A DNA stretch of 13,612 bases from JAENVU01 sp031362155. GTDB taxonomy: Bacteria > Actinomycetota > Acidimicrobiia > IMCC26256 > JAENVU01. The notes beneath the pieces were generated by a model. It had not been told where the DNA came from. It saw only the letters and a list, made by a program, of their open reading frames with translations, and did not search any database. The stretch's first letter is position 1; each line of letters begins with the position of its first letter. Positions 7,407-13,470 of the stretch are shown here, piece after piece. Location of the stretch: positions 1 to 13,612 of the forward strand of contig JANLRZ010000246.1 in the NCBI GenBank assembly GCA_031362155.1, in the 5' to 3' direction. A program made the translations under genes and the position numbers.

Positions 7407-7907
7407 ATGTCGGCGCACGCAAGCATCATCGGTCAGCCCACCGGCGCGTGGAACGTGACGGTCGAACGCGGTCCGGTCTCGCAGTTCGCCGCCGCCGTCC
7501 AGGACCCGAACCCGGTGTATCGCGACCGGCGGGCCGCCCGCGACGCGGGGTTCGAGGATCTCCCGGCGCCGCCGACGTTCACCTTCGCCGCCGGCTTCTG
7601 GGGTGCCTTCACCGAGAACCAGCCCGATGATCCGACCGGCGGAGTCAATCCGATGCACTCGGTGATGGGTGCGCTGCACGCCCAGGGTGCGCTCGTGCTT
7701 CACGGCGAGCAGGAGTTCACCTACCACCGGACGGTGCAGGTCGGCGACGTGCTCCACGGTGAAGGCCGGGTGATGGACGTGTACGAGAAGGACACCGATG
7801 CGGCCACGATGACCTTCATCGTGATCAGGACGGAATGGACCGAGGCCGACTCCGGCGCGCCGGTCGTCACCGAGCAGTTCAATCTCATCGCGCGCTTGCG
7901 CAAGTAG
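7407..7907 (+). CDS. MaoC_N / FAS1-dehydratase-like hot-dog protein
   Basis: This 166-residue single hot-dog protein resembles the non-catalytic or N-terminal half of two-part enoyl-CoA/ACP hydratases (HadA/HadC and MaoC_N group). The segment DPNPVYRD at 33-40 followed by ARDAGFEDLPAPPTFTFA at about 44-61 is the family signature. The R-hydratase motif D-x-N-P-x-H is present except that His is Tyr38, so the protein probably needs a catalytic partner carrying the intact Asp/His pair. No such partner is in the window. The middle GEQEFTYHRTVQVGDVLHGE (100-119) and the C-terminal ARLRK end are also typical. The ATG at 7407 has AAGGGGGA about 11 bases upstream. The following SDR starts 11 bases after its stop, so the two form an operon. 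The role is inferred as hydration of an enoyl-CoA within the same pathway. Confidence 0.88.
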   Translation: MSAHASIIGQPTGAWNVTVERGPVSQFAAAVQDPNPVYRDRRAARDAGFEDLPAPPTFTFAAGFWGAFTENQPDDPTGGVNPMHSVMGALHAQGALVLHGEQEFTYHRTVQVGDVLHGEGRVMDVYEKDTDAATMTFIVIRTEWTEADSGAPVVTEQFNLIARLRK

Positions 7908-7918
7908 GGAGCCGGGCC

Positions 7919-8695
7919 GTGGGTCGGTTGCAGGACAAGGTCGCGATCATCACGGGGGCCGGGCAGGGCATCGGATTCGCCTACGCGGAGCGGTTCCTGG
8001 CCGAGGGCGCCAAGGTGGTCGTCGCCGAGATCAACGAGGATCGCGCCGCGTCGGCGATGAGCAGGCTGGCCGGCCACGGCGACGTCATCGGCGTGGCGAC
8101 CGACATCTCCGACGAGGCCTCCGCCCAGGCGTGCGCCGCCACGACGATCGACCGATTCGGCACGATCGACATTCTCGTGAACAACGCCGCGCTGTATTAC
8201 GACATCGAGAACGAGCGCAACGACTACGAGTACCTGCAGAAGGTGTTCCAAGTGAACCTGCACGGCGCGTGGCTGATGGCCCGCGCGTGTGCACCCGCGA
8301 TGGTGGAGCAACGGTACGGCCGGATCATCAACCAATCGTCGGGCGCGGCGTACATGTACAACATGACCCCAATGGGCGATTTCCACGAGGTGAGCGCCTT
8401 CACGTACAGCCAGACCAAGTGGGGCGTCGTGGGCCTCACCAAGTTCCTCGCGAGCCAACTCGGTCAGTACAACGTGACTGTGAACTGCATCGCGCCGGGC
8501 GTGACCATGACCGAAGCGACGAAGAAGATCGTGCCCGAGGAGTACATCGGGATGATCCCGATGATGTCGGCCATGAAACAGAACCTCGAGCCCGAAGACC
8601 TCGCCGGCACCGCCGTGTTCTTCGCCTCCGACGACGCCAAACTCATCACCGGTCAGACGCTCTGCGTCGACGGCGGCGCCTGCATGCCCGCGTAA
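7919..8695 (+). CDS. SDR-family oxidoreductase
   Basis: This short-chain dehydrogenase of 258 residues is distinct from the HSD17B4-like one. TGAGQGIG is at 12-19, VVVAEINED at 33-41 has an acidic residue that favours NAD, and NNAA at 88-91 replaces NNAG. Asn113 in VNLHG, Ser140/141 in NQSSGAA, Tyr163 and Lys167 in YSQTK make up the tetrad. The Ser-to-Tyr distance is about 22 residues instead of the usual 12-13, because a Met- and Asp-containing segment (about 145-158) is inserted over the substrate pocket. The C-terminus has TGQTLCVDGG. The GTG start at 7919 is preceded by GGGAG with 7-base spacing, right after the MaoC_N stop. It probably oxidises or reduces a hydroxy/keto-acyl-CoA; the substrate is unknown. 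Confidence 0.94.
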   Translation: MGRLQDKVAIITGAGQGIGFAYAERFLAEGAKVVVAEINEDRAASAMSRLAGHGDVIGVATDISDEASAQACAATTIDRFGTIDILVNNAALYYDIENERNDYEYLQKVFQVNLHGAWLMARACAPAMVEQRYGRIINQSSGAAYMYNMTPMGDFHEVSAFTYSQTKWGVVGLTKFLASQLGQYNVTVNCIAPGVTMTEATKKIVPEEYIGMIPMMSAMKQNLEPEDLAGTAVFFASDDAKLITGQTLCVDGGACMPA

Positions 8696-8728
8696 CCCGC
8701 CCCTCACCACCGAACCCGCGCTCGTATC

Positions 8729-8744
8729 GCACCCCAGAGGGTGC
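8729..8744. terminator. Weak hairpin between convergent genes
   Basis: GCACCC and GGGTGC flank a four-base loop (CAGA) in the 72-base gap between the SDR stop and the small membrane gene's stop. One extra C-G pair can form outside. There is no T-tract on either strand, so it is at best a weak or factor-assisted terminator. Confidence 0.3.
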
Positions 8745-8767
8745 GCTCCGCGTGTCGGTTCGTCTGG

Positions 8768-9040
8768 CTATGCCGTCGTGAGCCAGAGGACGAACAGCAT
8801 GGCGAGCACGCACACGAGGAGGCCCGGAGCCGTCTCCCACCATGCGTCGTCGCGACGTTGGCGGCGGCGGGCCGTGCCCAGGCCGAACCCCAGCTCGGCG
8901 TACTGATCTTCGAAGCTCCGCCGGTCGAGCAACACGGTGTCGGCATCCGCGTCGCCGGTGAGGTCGATGGCGGGCAGATCGAGGCCGTCGAGGTCGGGCG
9001 GGGTCGTGTCGGGCGGGGTCGTGGATGCCGGGCGCACCAT
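8768..9040 (-). CDS. Small tail-anchored membrane protein, unknown function
   Basis: I do not recognise this 90-residue protein. The first half is low in complexity: Pro/Thr/Asp-rich (TTPPDTTPPDLDGLDLP) and acidic. A more ordered segment RRSFEDQYAELGFGLGTARR precedes basic residues (RRRQRR), and the protein ends with one hydrophobic span, APGLLVCVLAMLFVLWLTTA, at the very C-terminus. This is the layout of a tail-anchored protein with its N-terminus in the cytoplasm. Third codon positions are strongly G/C, as in a real gene. The start is uncertain: ATG 9040 was chosen; GTG 9067, 17 bases after the CoA-transferase stop, would add 9 residues. Neither has a clear Shine-Dalgarno. It probably shares the transcript of the CoA-transferase upstream of it. 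Confidence 0.72.
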   Translation of the reverse strand: MVRPASTTPPDTTPPDLDGLDLPAIDLTGDADADTVLLDRRSFEDQYAELGFGLGTARRRQRRDDAWWETAPGLLVCVLAMLFVLWLTTA

Positions 9041-9084
9041 GGGGTACAGGCTACCGACTGTGGCCACGGCGTCGATCGAGTGCT

Positions 9085-11325
9085 TCAGTCGAAGACGCCG
9101 TCGGCGGCGAGGGCCGCCTGCTCGTCGGGATCCAGTCCGAGGAGGTCACCCAGGACCCAGTCCTGATCCTGGCCGAGGGTCGGCCCCGACCGGTCGTACC
9201 CGCCGACGGCATCCGAGAGACGGAATCCGTTCCGCTCGTAGAGGTTCGGGCCCATGAACGGGTGCGTGAGCGCGACGTAGTGCCCGCGGTGGGCGATTTG
9301 GGGATCGGCGTGCTGGTCGCCGAAGTCCTGCACCGGCACCGCCTCGAGTCCGGCGGACTGCAACGTCTGGGCGACTTCGAGCGCGGTCCGCGATCGCGTG
9401 TATTCGGCAACGTCGGGACCAGTGATCGTGACCAGCTGATCCCGTTCCGTCGGTGTCCACGCGGCGATCGCGACCCAGCGATCCGAGATGATGGCTCCCG
9501 CGGGGTCGGTCGTGTCGGCGCAGGGGAACACGCCGTGGATCACGGCGCGCGAGTTGTCGTTCCCGGCCCGGGCCGGTGCCACCCCGGTGGCCTGATACTC
9601 GAGCAGCCACGGGGTGAGCGTGTAGATCGCGGCCTCCACTTGGCTGACGTCGAGGTAGACGCCTTCACCGGTGGCGCGCCGGTGGAGGAGGCCCGCCGCG
9701 AGGGCCGTCGCGACGAAGCGCGGCGCAAGGGAATCGGTGATCGTGCCGTGCGGGCCGACCGGTTCACGGTCCGGCCAGCCGGTGAGGAAGTTGTAGCCCG
9801 CGAGCGCGGACCCCTGGCCCCCGAACCCGGGGTAGTTGCGGTGCGGTCCGGTCTGTCCGTTGAGGCACGCGCTGATCATGACGAGATCGGGCTTCAGCGC
9901 GACCAACGAGTCGTAGTCGAGGCCGAAGCCGCGCATGGCACGCGGCGCGAAGTTCTCGGCCACTGCGTCGGCCCATTCGATCACGAGCCGTTGCACCAAC
10001 TCGACGGCCTTGGGGTGCTTCAGATTGAACAACACGTCGCGCTTCGCGGGGTTGAGTCCGTCGAACATCGCGGCACCTTCGAGGCCGTGCGGGTTGGTTG
10101 GCCCCAGCGCGTATACCCGGAGGAAATCGGGGCGGCTCTTGGATTCGATGCGCAGCACCGTGGCGCCGTGTTCCGCGAAGTAGCGCGTCGCGATCGGACC
10201 GGCTGCGCCCGAGCCCAGTTCGATGATCGTGGTGCCCGACCACGCGCCCGGGCCCGGGGCGGGCGGCGCGGCCTGGGCCAGAGGCGCCGGTCCGGGAGGT
10301 CCCGGCGTCGCCGTGACGAACGACGCGGGGACCCGTCGGCGGTCGGGCAGATCGGAAAAGAAGTCGCGCGCGGCGAGTTGGGCGCTGGCCAGGATCTCCT
10401 TGGGCGAGTTGATCGGCGCGAGCATCAGGTTGGTCTCGCAGGCGATGTCGTACAGCTCGGACATCGTGTGGCGAGCGAAGAACGCGGCGACGTCGGCTTC
10501 GATGGCGCGCAGCGTGGCGTCGGCGGTGGTGTTCGGTGCGAAGGTCGACCAGTCGACCCCGCGCAACGTGTCGGTATCCACCAGCCGGGTCAGCGTCTCG
10601 AGGCTGGGGACCCGCGCCTTCCCACCTCGGAGTCCGAAACTCACGAACCCGTCGGAGGTCGGCCAGATCTCACGGGTCTTGCCGATGTTCGCGCCGCGCC
10701 GGACGCCGCGGAACCCGGTCGTCGGGAAACGCGACGGGGTGGCCATGTTCGCGACCGCGACCACCTCCTGCATCGAGACGTCGACGCGCTGGGGTCGCCG
10801 GCTTGCGAGTCCGGTGAGTGCGGCGAAGGCCATCTCGGCCGCGGCGTGGGCATAGCCCGCGGGTTCCGCGCAGCGAACCGGCGCCCGGTCGGGCTCGCCG
10901 GTGCAGTAGAGGTTGCCGCTCGCCGCCATCACCCCGAGGTCGCTCGCTCGCCACTCGGACCGCGGCCCGTCGAGCCCGAAGGGAGTCAGGCTGACCCAGA
11001 CGGCGTGCGGCGCACGATCGGGTTCGACCGACCACGCGCCGGCACCGCCAGGGGTGTCGAGCACGATCGCCGCGGTCGCGAGAAGATCGACCAACTCCGG
11101 GTCATCGGGTCCGTCGACCGGCAGCATCCGACTCCGATGGGTCCAGGCCGTGAAGCGGTCGGGGAGCAGCCGAAGGGGGTCGCCGCCCGGTGGTTCCGGG
11201 CGCACGACCTCGGCACCGAGGTCGGCGAGCATGCGAGCGGCCATCGCGCCGGGCTCGCCGGTGAGATCGACAACGACGATCGAGTCGAGCAGTGATTCCG
11301 GGCCCTTCGGAACTTTTCCTGACAC
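9085..11325 (-). CDS. Tandem-domain class III (CaiB/BaiF) CoA-transferase
   Basis: This 746-residue protein contains two CaiB/BaiF-type units joined by a Pro/Gly/Ala linker (about 341-362). Class III enzymes move CoA between acyl-CoA and a free acid through an aspartyl-CoA anhydride. The C-terminal unit (about 363-746) is well preserved: TTIIELGSGAAGPIATRYFA, GLNPAKRDVLFNLKHP, ISACLNGQTGPHRNYPGF, and Asp531 in GTITDSLAP where the catalytic Asp is expected, then RRATGEGVYLDVSQVEAAI. The N-terminal unit (1-340) has DSIVVVDLTGEPGAMAARML but is shortened. At the equivalent site it has AEPAGYAHAA (about 153-162) with no Asp, so it is probably structural. Most family members are about 400 residues and dimerise as interlocked rings. 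The start was taken at GTG 11325, leaving 45 bases to the divergent amidohydrolase; no strong ribosome-binding site is seen. Confidence 0.93.
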   Translation of the reverse strand: MSGKVPKGPESLLDSIVVVDLTGEPGAMAARMLADLGAEVVRPEPPGGDPLRLLPDRFTAWTHRSRMLPVDGPDDPELVDLLATAAIVLDTPGGAGAWSVEPDRAPHAVWVSLTPFGLDGPRSEWRASDLGVMAASGNLYCTGEPDRAPVRCAEPAGYAHAAAEMAFAALTGLASRRPQRVDVSMQEVVAVANMATPSRFPTTGFRGVRRGANIGKTREIWPTSDGFVSFGLRGGKARVPSLETLTRLVDTDTLRGVDWSTFAPNTTADATLRAIEADVAAFFARHTMSELYDIACETNLMLAPINSPKEILASAQLAARDFFSDLPDRRRVPASFVTATPGPPGPAPLAQAAPPAPGPGAWSGTTIIELGSGAAGPIATRYFAEHGATVLRIESKSRPDFLRVYALGPTNPHGLEGAAMFDGLNPAKRDVLFNLKHPKAVELVQRLVIEWADAVAENFAPRAMRGFGLDYDSLVALKPDLVMISACLNGQTGPHRNYPGFGGQGSALAGYNFLTGWPDREPVGPHGTITDSLAPRFVATALAAGLLHRRATGEGVYLDVSQVEAAIYTLTPWLLEYQATGVAPARAGNDNSRAVIHGVFPCADTTDPAGAIISDRWVAIAAWTPTERDQLVTITGPDVAEYTRSRTALEVAQTLQSAGLEAVPVQDFGDQHADPQIAHRGHYVALTHPFMGPNLYERNGFRLSDAVGGYDRSGPTLGQDQDWVLGDLLGLDPDEQAALAADGVFD

Positions 11326-11333
11326 GCGCGTCA
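11320..11333. promoter_or_regulatory. TGAC-N6-GTCA dyad at the CoA-transferase/amidohydrolase divergent promoter
   Basis: TGACACGCGCGTCA overlaps the GTG start of the CoA-transferase; with the flanking C and G it is a 16-base dyad with 14 symmetric positions. The outer half-sites and spacing equal those at 7346-7359. A possible -10 for the plus strand, TACTCT, lies just downstream at about 11337-11342. A shared regulator is an inference. Confidence 0.4.
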
Positions 11334-11370
11334 GCGTACTCTTGCCCCTTCGCCCGCTCCGGAGGTCCCG

Positions 11371-12528
11371 ATGTCCCAGCTCATCATCGACGCCGATTGC
11401 CACATTCTCGAACCGCCCGACATCTGGACCAACTGGTTGCCCGAGCAGTATCAGGACAAGGCGCCGAAACTCGTGAAGGACGCGCAGGGTGGCGACGCGT
11501 GGCTCACCGGCGTGGGTGGCGACCCCGACCCGATCGGTCTGACCGCCACGCCGGGAATGCCCTTCGACGAGTTCCGCTGGTTCGGGGTCACCTACGAGGA
11601 GGCGCGCACCGGTTGCTACAACGGGGCGGCGCGCCTCGAGGACATGAACCTCGATGGCGTGCACGCGGAGGTCTTGTTCCCGCCCCAGCGCACGATGAGT
11701 CACTTCCTCGGTGACGACGACGACGACTTCGTGCTGGCCGGCGTCGAGGCCTACAACAACTTCCTGTTCGAGGAGTTCTGTGCGCCGGACCCGTCACGAC
11801 TGATCGGCCTGGCGCAGATCCCGTCACTCGGTATCGACGTCGCCGTCGACGGCGTCCGCAAGGCCAAGGCGCGCGGCGCCAAGGGGGTGCTGATCTCCAA
11901 CTGGCCGTCGGGCAACGGCTCGCTGTCGCGTGAGGACGACCCGTTCTGGGCCGCCGCCGTCGACGAGGGTCTCCCGGTCTCGATTCACATCAACATCATC
12001 AGCCGGGCCCAACGTTCGGCCGGCCGGAAAGCCGCGGCCAGGGCCGGCAACGCGCTCTACGACATGTCGAGCGAGGCAACCCGGGCGAAGGCAATCGGAG
12101 GCATGAGCCACGTGTTCTCGATGGCGGCCGGCAACATCACGTCGATGCTCTTCACCGGCGTGTTCGATCGCTTCCCGGAACTGCAGGTGTGTTGGATCGA
12201 AACGGGAGTGGGCTGGTTGCCGCATTTCATCGACTGCCTCGACGACCGGTACTGGCGCAACCGCTCGTGGGGCGATCTCCCGATCCAGCACCCACCGTCG
12301 TACTACTGGTATCAGAACAACGCGGCGAGCTTCATCACTGATCGTTCGGGGATCGCGCTGCGGCACCAGGTGGGCGTCGACAACATGATGTGGTCGAGCG
12401 ACTACCCCCACCACGGGAACGACTGGCCCTACTCGCGCAAGGTGATCGAAGAGACGATGAACGCGATCCCCGCCGCCGAGAAAGCCAAGATCATCGGCGG
12501 CAACGCTGCCCGCATCTGGAACCTCTAA
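11371..12528 (+). CDS. Amidohydrolase-2 family metal-dependent hydrolase/decarboxylase
   Basis: This 385-residue TIM-barrel protein belongs to the amidohydrolase-2 (ACMSD-like) group, whose members hydrolyse or decarboxylate carboxylic substrates using a metal ion. The N-terminal metal site is IDADCHILEPPD at 6-17 (Asp9 and His11, in place of His-x-His). His206 in PVSIHINI and Asp344 in MWSSDYPHHGNDWPYS at 340-355 are the other likely ligands. Between them lie AQIPSLG and RGAKGVLISNWPSG, usual for the family. An acidic loop (GDDDDDF, 114-120) is notable. The ATG at 11371 has GGAGG six bases upstream. The gene is divergent from the CoA-transferase over 45 bases, and its TAA overlaps the convergent merR stop (CTAA). 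Similar proteins occur near acyl-CoA genes in actinobacteria; the substrate is not known. Confidence 0.93.
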   Translation: MSQLIIDADCHILEPPDIWTNWLPEQYQDKAPKLVKDAQGGDAWLTGVGGDPDPIGLTATPGMPFDEFRWFGVTYEEARTGCYNGAARLEDMNLDGVHAEVLFPPQRTMSHFLGDDDDDFVLAGVEAYNNFLFEEFCAPDPSRLIGLAQIPSLGIDVAVDGVRKAKARGAKGVLISNWPSGNGSLSREDDPFWAAAVDEGLPVSIHINIISRAQRSAGRKAAARAGNALYDMSSEATRAKAIGGMSHVFSMAAGNITSMLFTGVFDRFPELQVCWIETGVGWLPHFIDCLDDRYWRNRSWGDLPIQHPPSYYWYQNNAASFITDRSGIALRHQVGVDNMMWSSDYPHHGNDWPYSRKVIEETMNAIPAAEKAKIIGGNAARIWNL

Positions 12529-13208
12529 CCCGGTTCACCGCGTTCGATTGCACCGAGGGTGAGCCGTTGCAACGTGCGTTGGTGGACGTACTCGACGATG
12601 CGGGTCACGAGGGGGAGGAGCTGGCCGGCAGCCGATGCGGCCGACTGTTGGAACGCGACCAACTCTTCGGCATCCCACGAACGTCCGCGTGTACCCGAGA
12701 ACAGTTCGAGGACCTGCTTCTGCATCATCTCGACACCGTCGACGTAGATCCCGGCCAGTTCGACCACGATGTCCTCCGGGAGTTGCAGCCGACGTAACTC
12801 GGCGGCGGCGCGCACCATGTCGAGATCGGTCGCGTCGTACGCGGCTCGGCCGAACTCGGCGGGATCACGGAGCAGGCCGATGCCGCGGAGTCGGTCGATC
12901 GCCTCCGCGCTCAGCCCGGAACGTTCGACGAGCTCGCCGAGGGAGTAGGAGAGGCTGCCTTCGCCGGCGAAGATGCCGTCGACGAGATCCTGGCGGTCGC
13001 TGGTGAGCAGTGCCTTGATCGCGGCCAGCGAGAACCGGCGTTGTTGGAGGTCGCGGATCTGGTGGAGGCGTTCGAGGTGTTCGGCGTCGTATTGCTTCGT
13101 GCGACCCACTCGAACGGCGGGGGGAATGAGCCCTTCGCGTTGGTAAAAGCGGATGGTGTCGACGGTGACATCGGCCTCGTGGGCCAGGTCGTCGATGCGC
13201 CAGCTCAT
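12525..13208 (-). CDS. MerR-family transcriptional regulator
   Basis: This 227-residue regulator starts MSWRIDDLAHEADVTVDTIR, the winged helix-turn-helix of MerR proteins, continues FYQREGLIPPAVRVGRTKQY and then the dimer-helix start HLERLHQIRDLQQRRFSLAAIKALL (44-68). A second MerR-like segment follows at about 88-140: YSLGELVERSGLSAEAIDRL, a GLL turn, then a Tyr-Asp segment and LDMVRAAAELRRL. The C-terminal helices (150-227) may bind an effector. There are no Cys clusters for metals. I chose ATG 13208, with AGGGG about 5 bases upstream, over upstream in-frame starts that would read through the operator. It is divergent from the 51-residue gene across 104 bases of dyad-rich DNA. Control of the acyl-CoA genes here is plausible, by analogy with LiuR-type MerR proteins, but unproven. 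Confidence 0.92.
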   Translation of the reverse strand: MSWRIDDLAHEADVTVDTIRFYQREGLIPPAVRVGRTKQYDAEHLERLHQIRDLQQRRFSLAAIKALLTSDRQDLVDGIFAGEGSLSYSLGELVERSGLSAEAIDRLRGIGLLRDPAEFGRAAYDATDLDMVRAAAELRRLQLPEDIVVELAGIYVDGVEMMQKQVLELFSGTRGRSWDAEELVAFQQSAASAAGQLLPLVTRIVEYVHQRTLQRLTLGAIERGEPG

Positions 13209-13225
13209 CAAAACCCCTGATTCTG

Positions 13226-13247
13226 CTGTGTGACGGTCGTCATACAG
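13226..13247. promoter_or_regulatory. Dyad operator near merR
   Basis: The 22-base element is CTGT, one base, TGACG, GT, CGTCA, one base, ACAG. All paired arm bases are complementary; only one arm-gap pair and the centre break symmetry. It sits just upstream of the merR ribosome-binding site, where binding would give autoregulation. The TGAC/GTCA half-sites recall those at 7346 and 11320, but with a 4-base centre. Confidence 0.5.
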
Positions 13248-13248
13248 C

Positions 13249-13276
13249 TTGACAGCGTACACACTGAGAGTAGACA
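13249..13276 (+). promoter_or_regulatory. Possible promoter for the 51-residue gene
   Basis: A perfect -35 consensus TTGACA (13249-13254) is followed after 16 bases by TAGACA (13271-13276), a weak -10 match. The start would lie near 13284, about 30 bases before the ATG. The inverted repeat at 13261-13286 covers the spacer and -10, as expected of a MerR-type operator. Confidence 0.4.
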
Positions 13277-13286
13277 CTCTCAGTGT
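13261..13286. promoter_or_regulatory. Perfect 11-base inverted repeat, probable operator
   Basis: ACACTGAGAGT (13261-13271) and its exact complement ACTCTCAGTGT (13276-13286) flank four bases. Overlapping it is a second perfect dyad, GACACT-CTC-AGTGTC (13273-13287). It lies between merR and the divergent small gene, so it is the best candidate binding site for the MerR protein. Confidence 0.6.
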
Positions 13287-13312
13287 CACAACATTGAGTT
13301 TAGGTGGTTCCG

Positions 13313-13468
13313 ATGAATACCGCGATGAGCGCAGAGTTCAACAAGGGTCTCCCGGCTCGCACGTCGCAGCGTGATGCGCGCCGGTGGATCGAGCGCCAGC
13401 TTCGATGGGAACGGACGCTCGGAGCCCTCCGGGGTAAAGAGAACCACCCGGCGAGCAAGGCCGCATAA
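13313..13468 (+). CDS. Small basic protein of 51 residues, unknown function
   Basis: I do not recognise a named family. The protein begins MNTAMSAEFNKGLPARTSQR and continues with an amphipathic, Arg- and Trp-rich helix (ARRWIERQLRWERTLGALR, 22-40), ending in a charged tail. It has no membrane span or Cys. The ATG at 13313 has AGGTGG about 6 bases upstream, one of the best ribosome-binding sites in the window. The gene is divergent from merR, has its own operator-bearing promoter region, and ends three bases before a palindrome with a strong terminator. This layout supports a real gene rather than a chance frame. The helix could bind nucleic acid or a protein partner; that is a guess. Confidence 0.68.
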   Translation: MNTAMSAEFNKGLPARTSQRDARRWIERQLRWERTLGALRGKENHPASKAA

Positions 13469-13470
13469 AC

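Noticed and set aside
9025..11295. A 756-residue open frame on the plus strand
   Set aside because: It lies opposite the CoA-transferase and is Arg/Gly/His-rich with no domain; long mirror frames are normal in GC-rich coding DNA.
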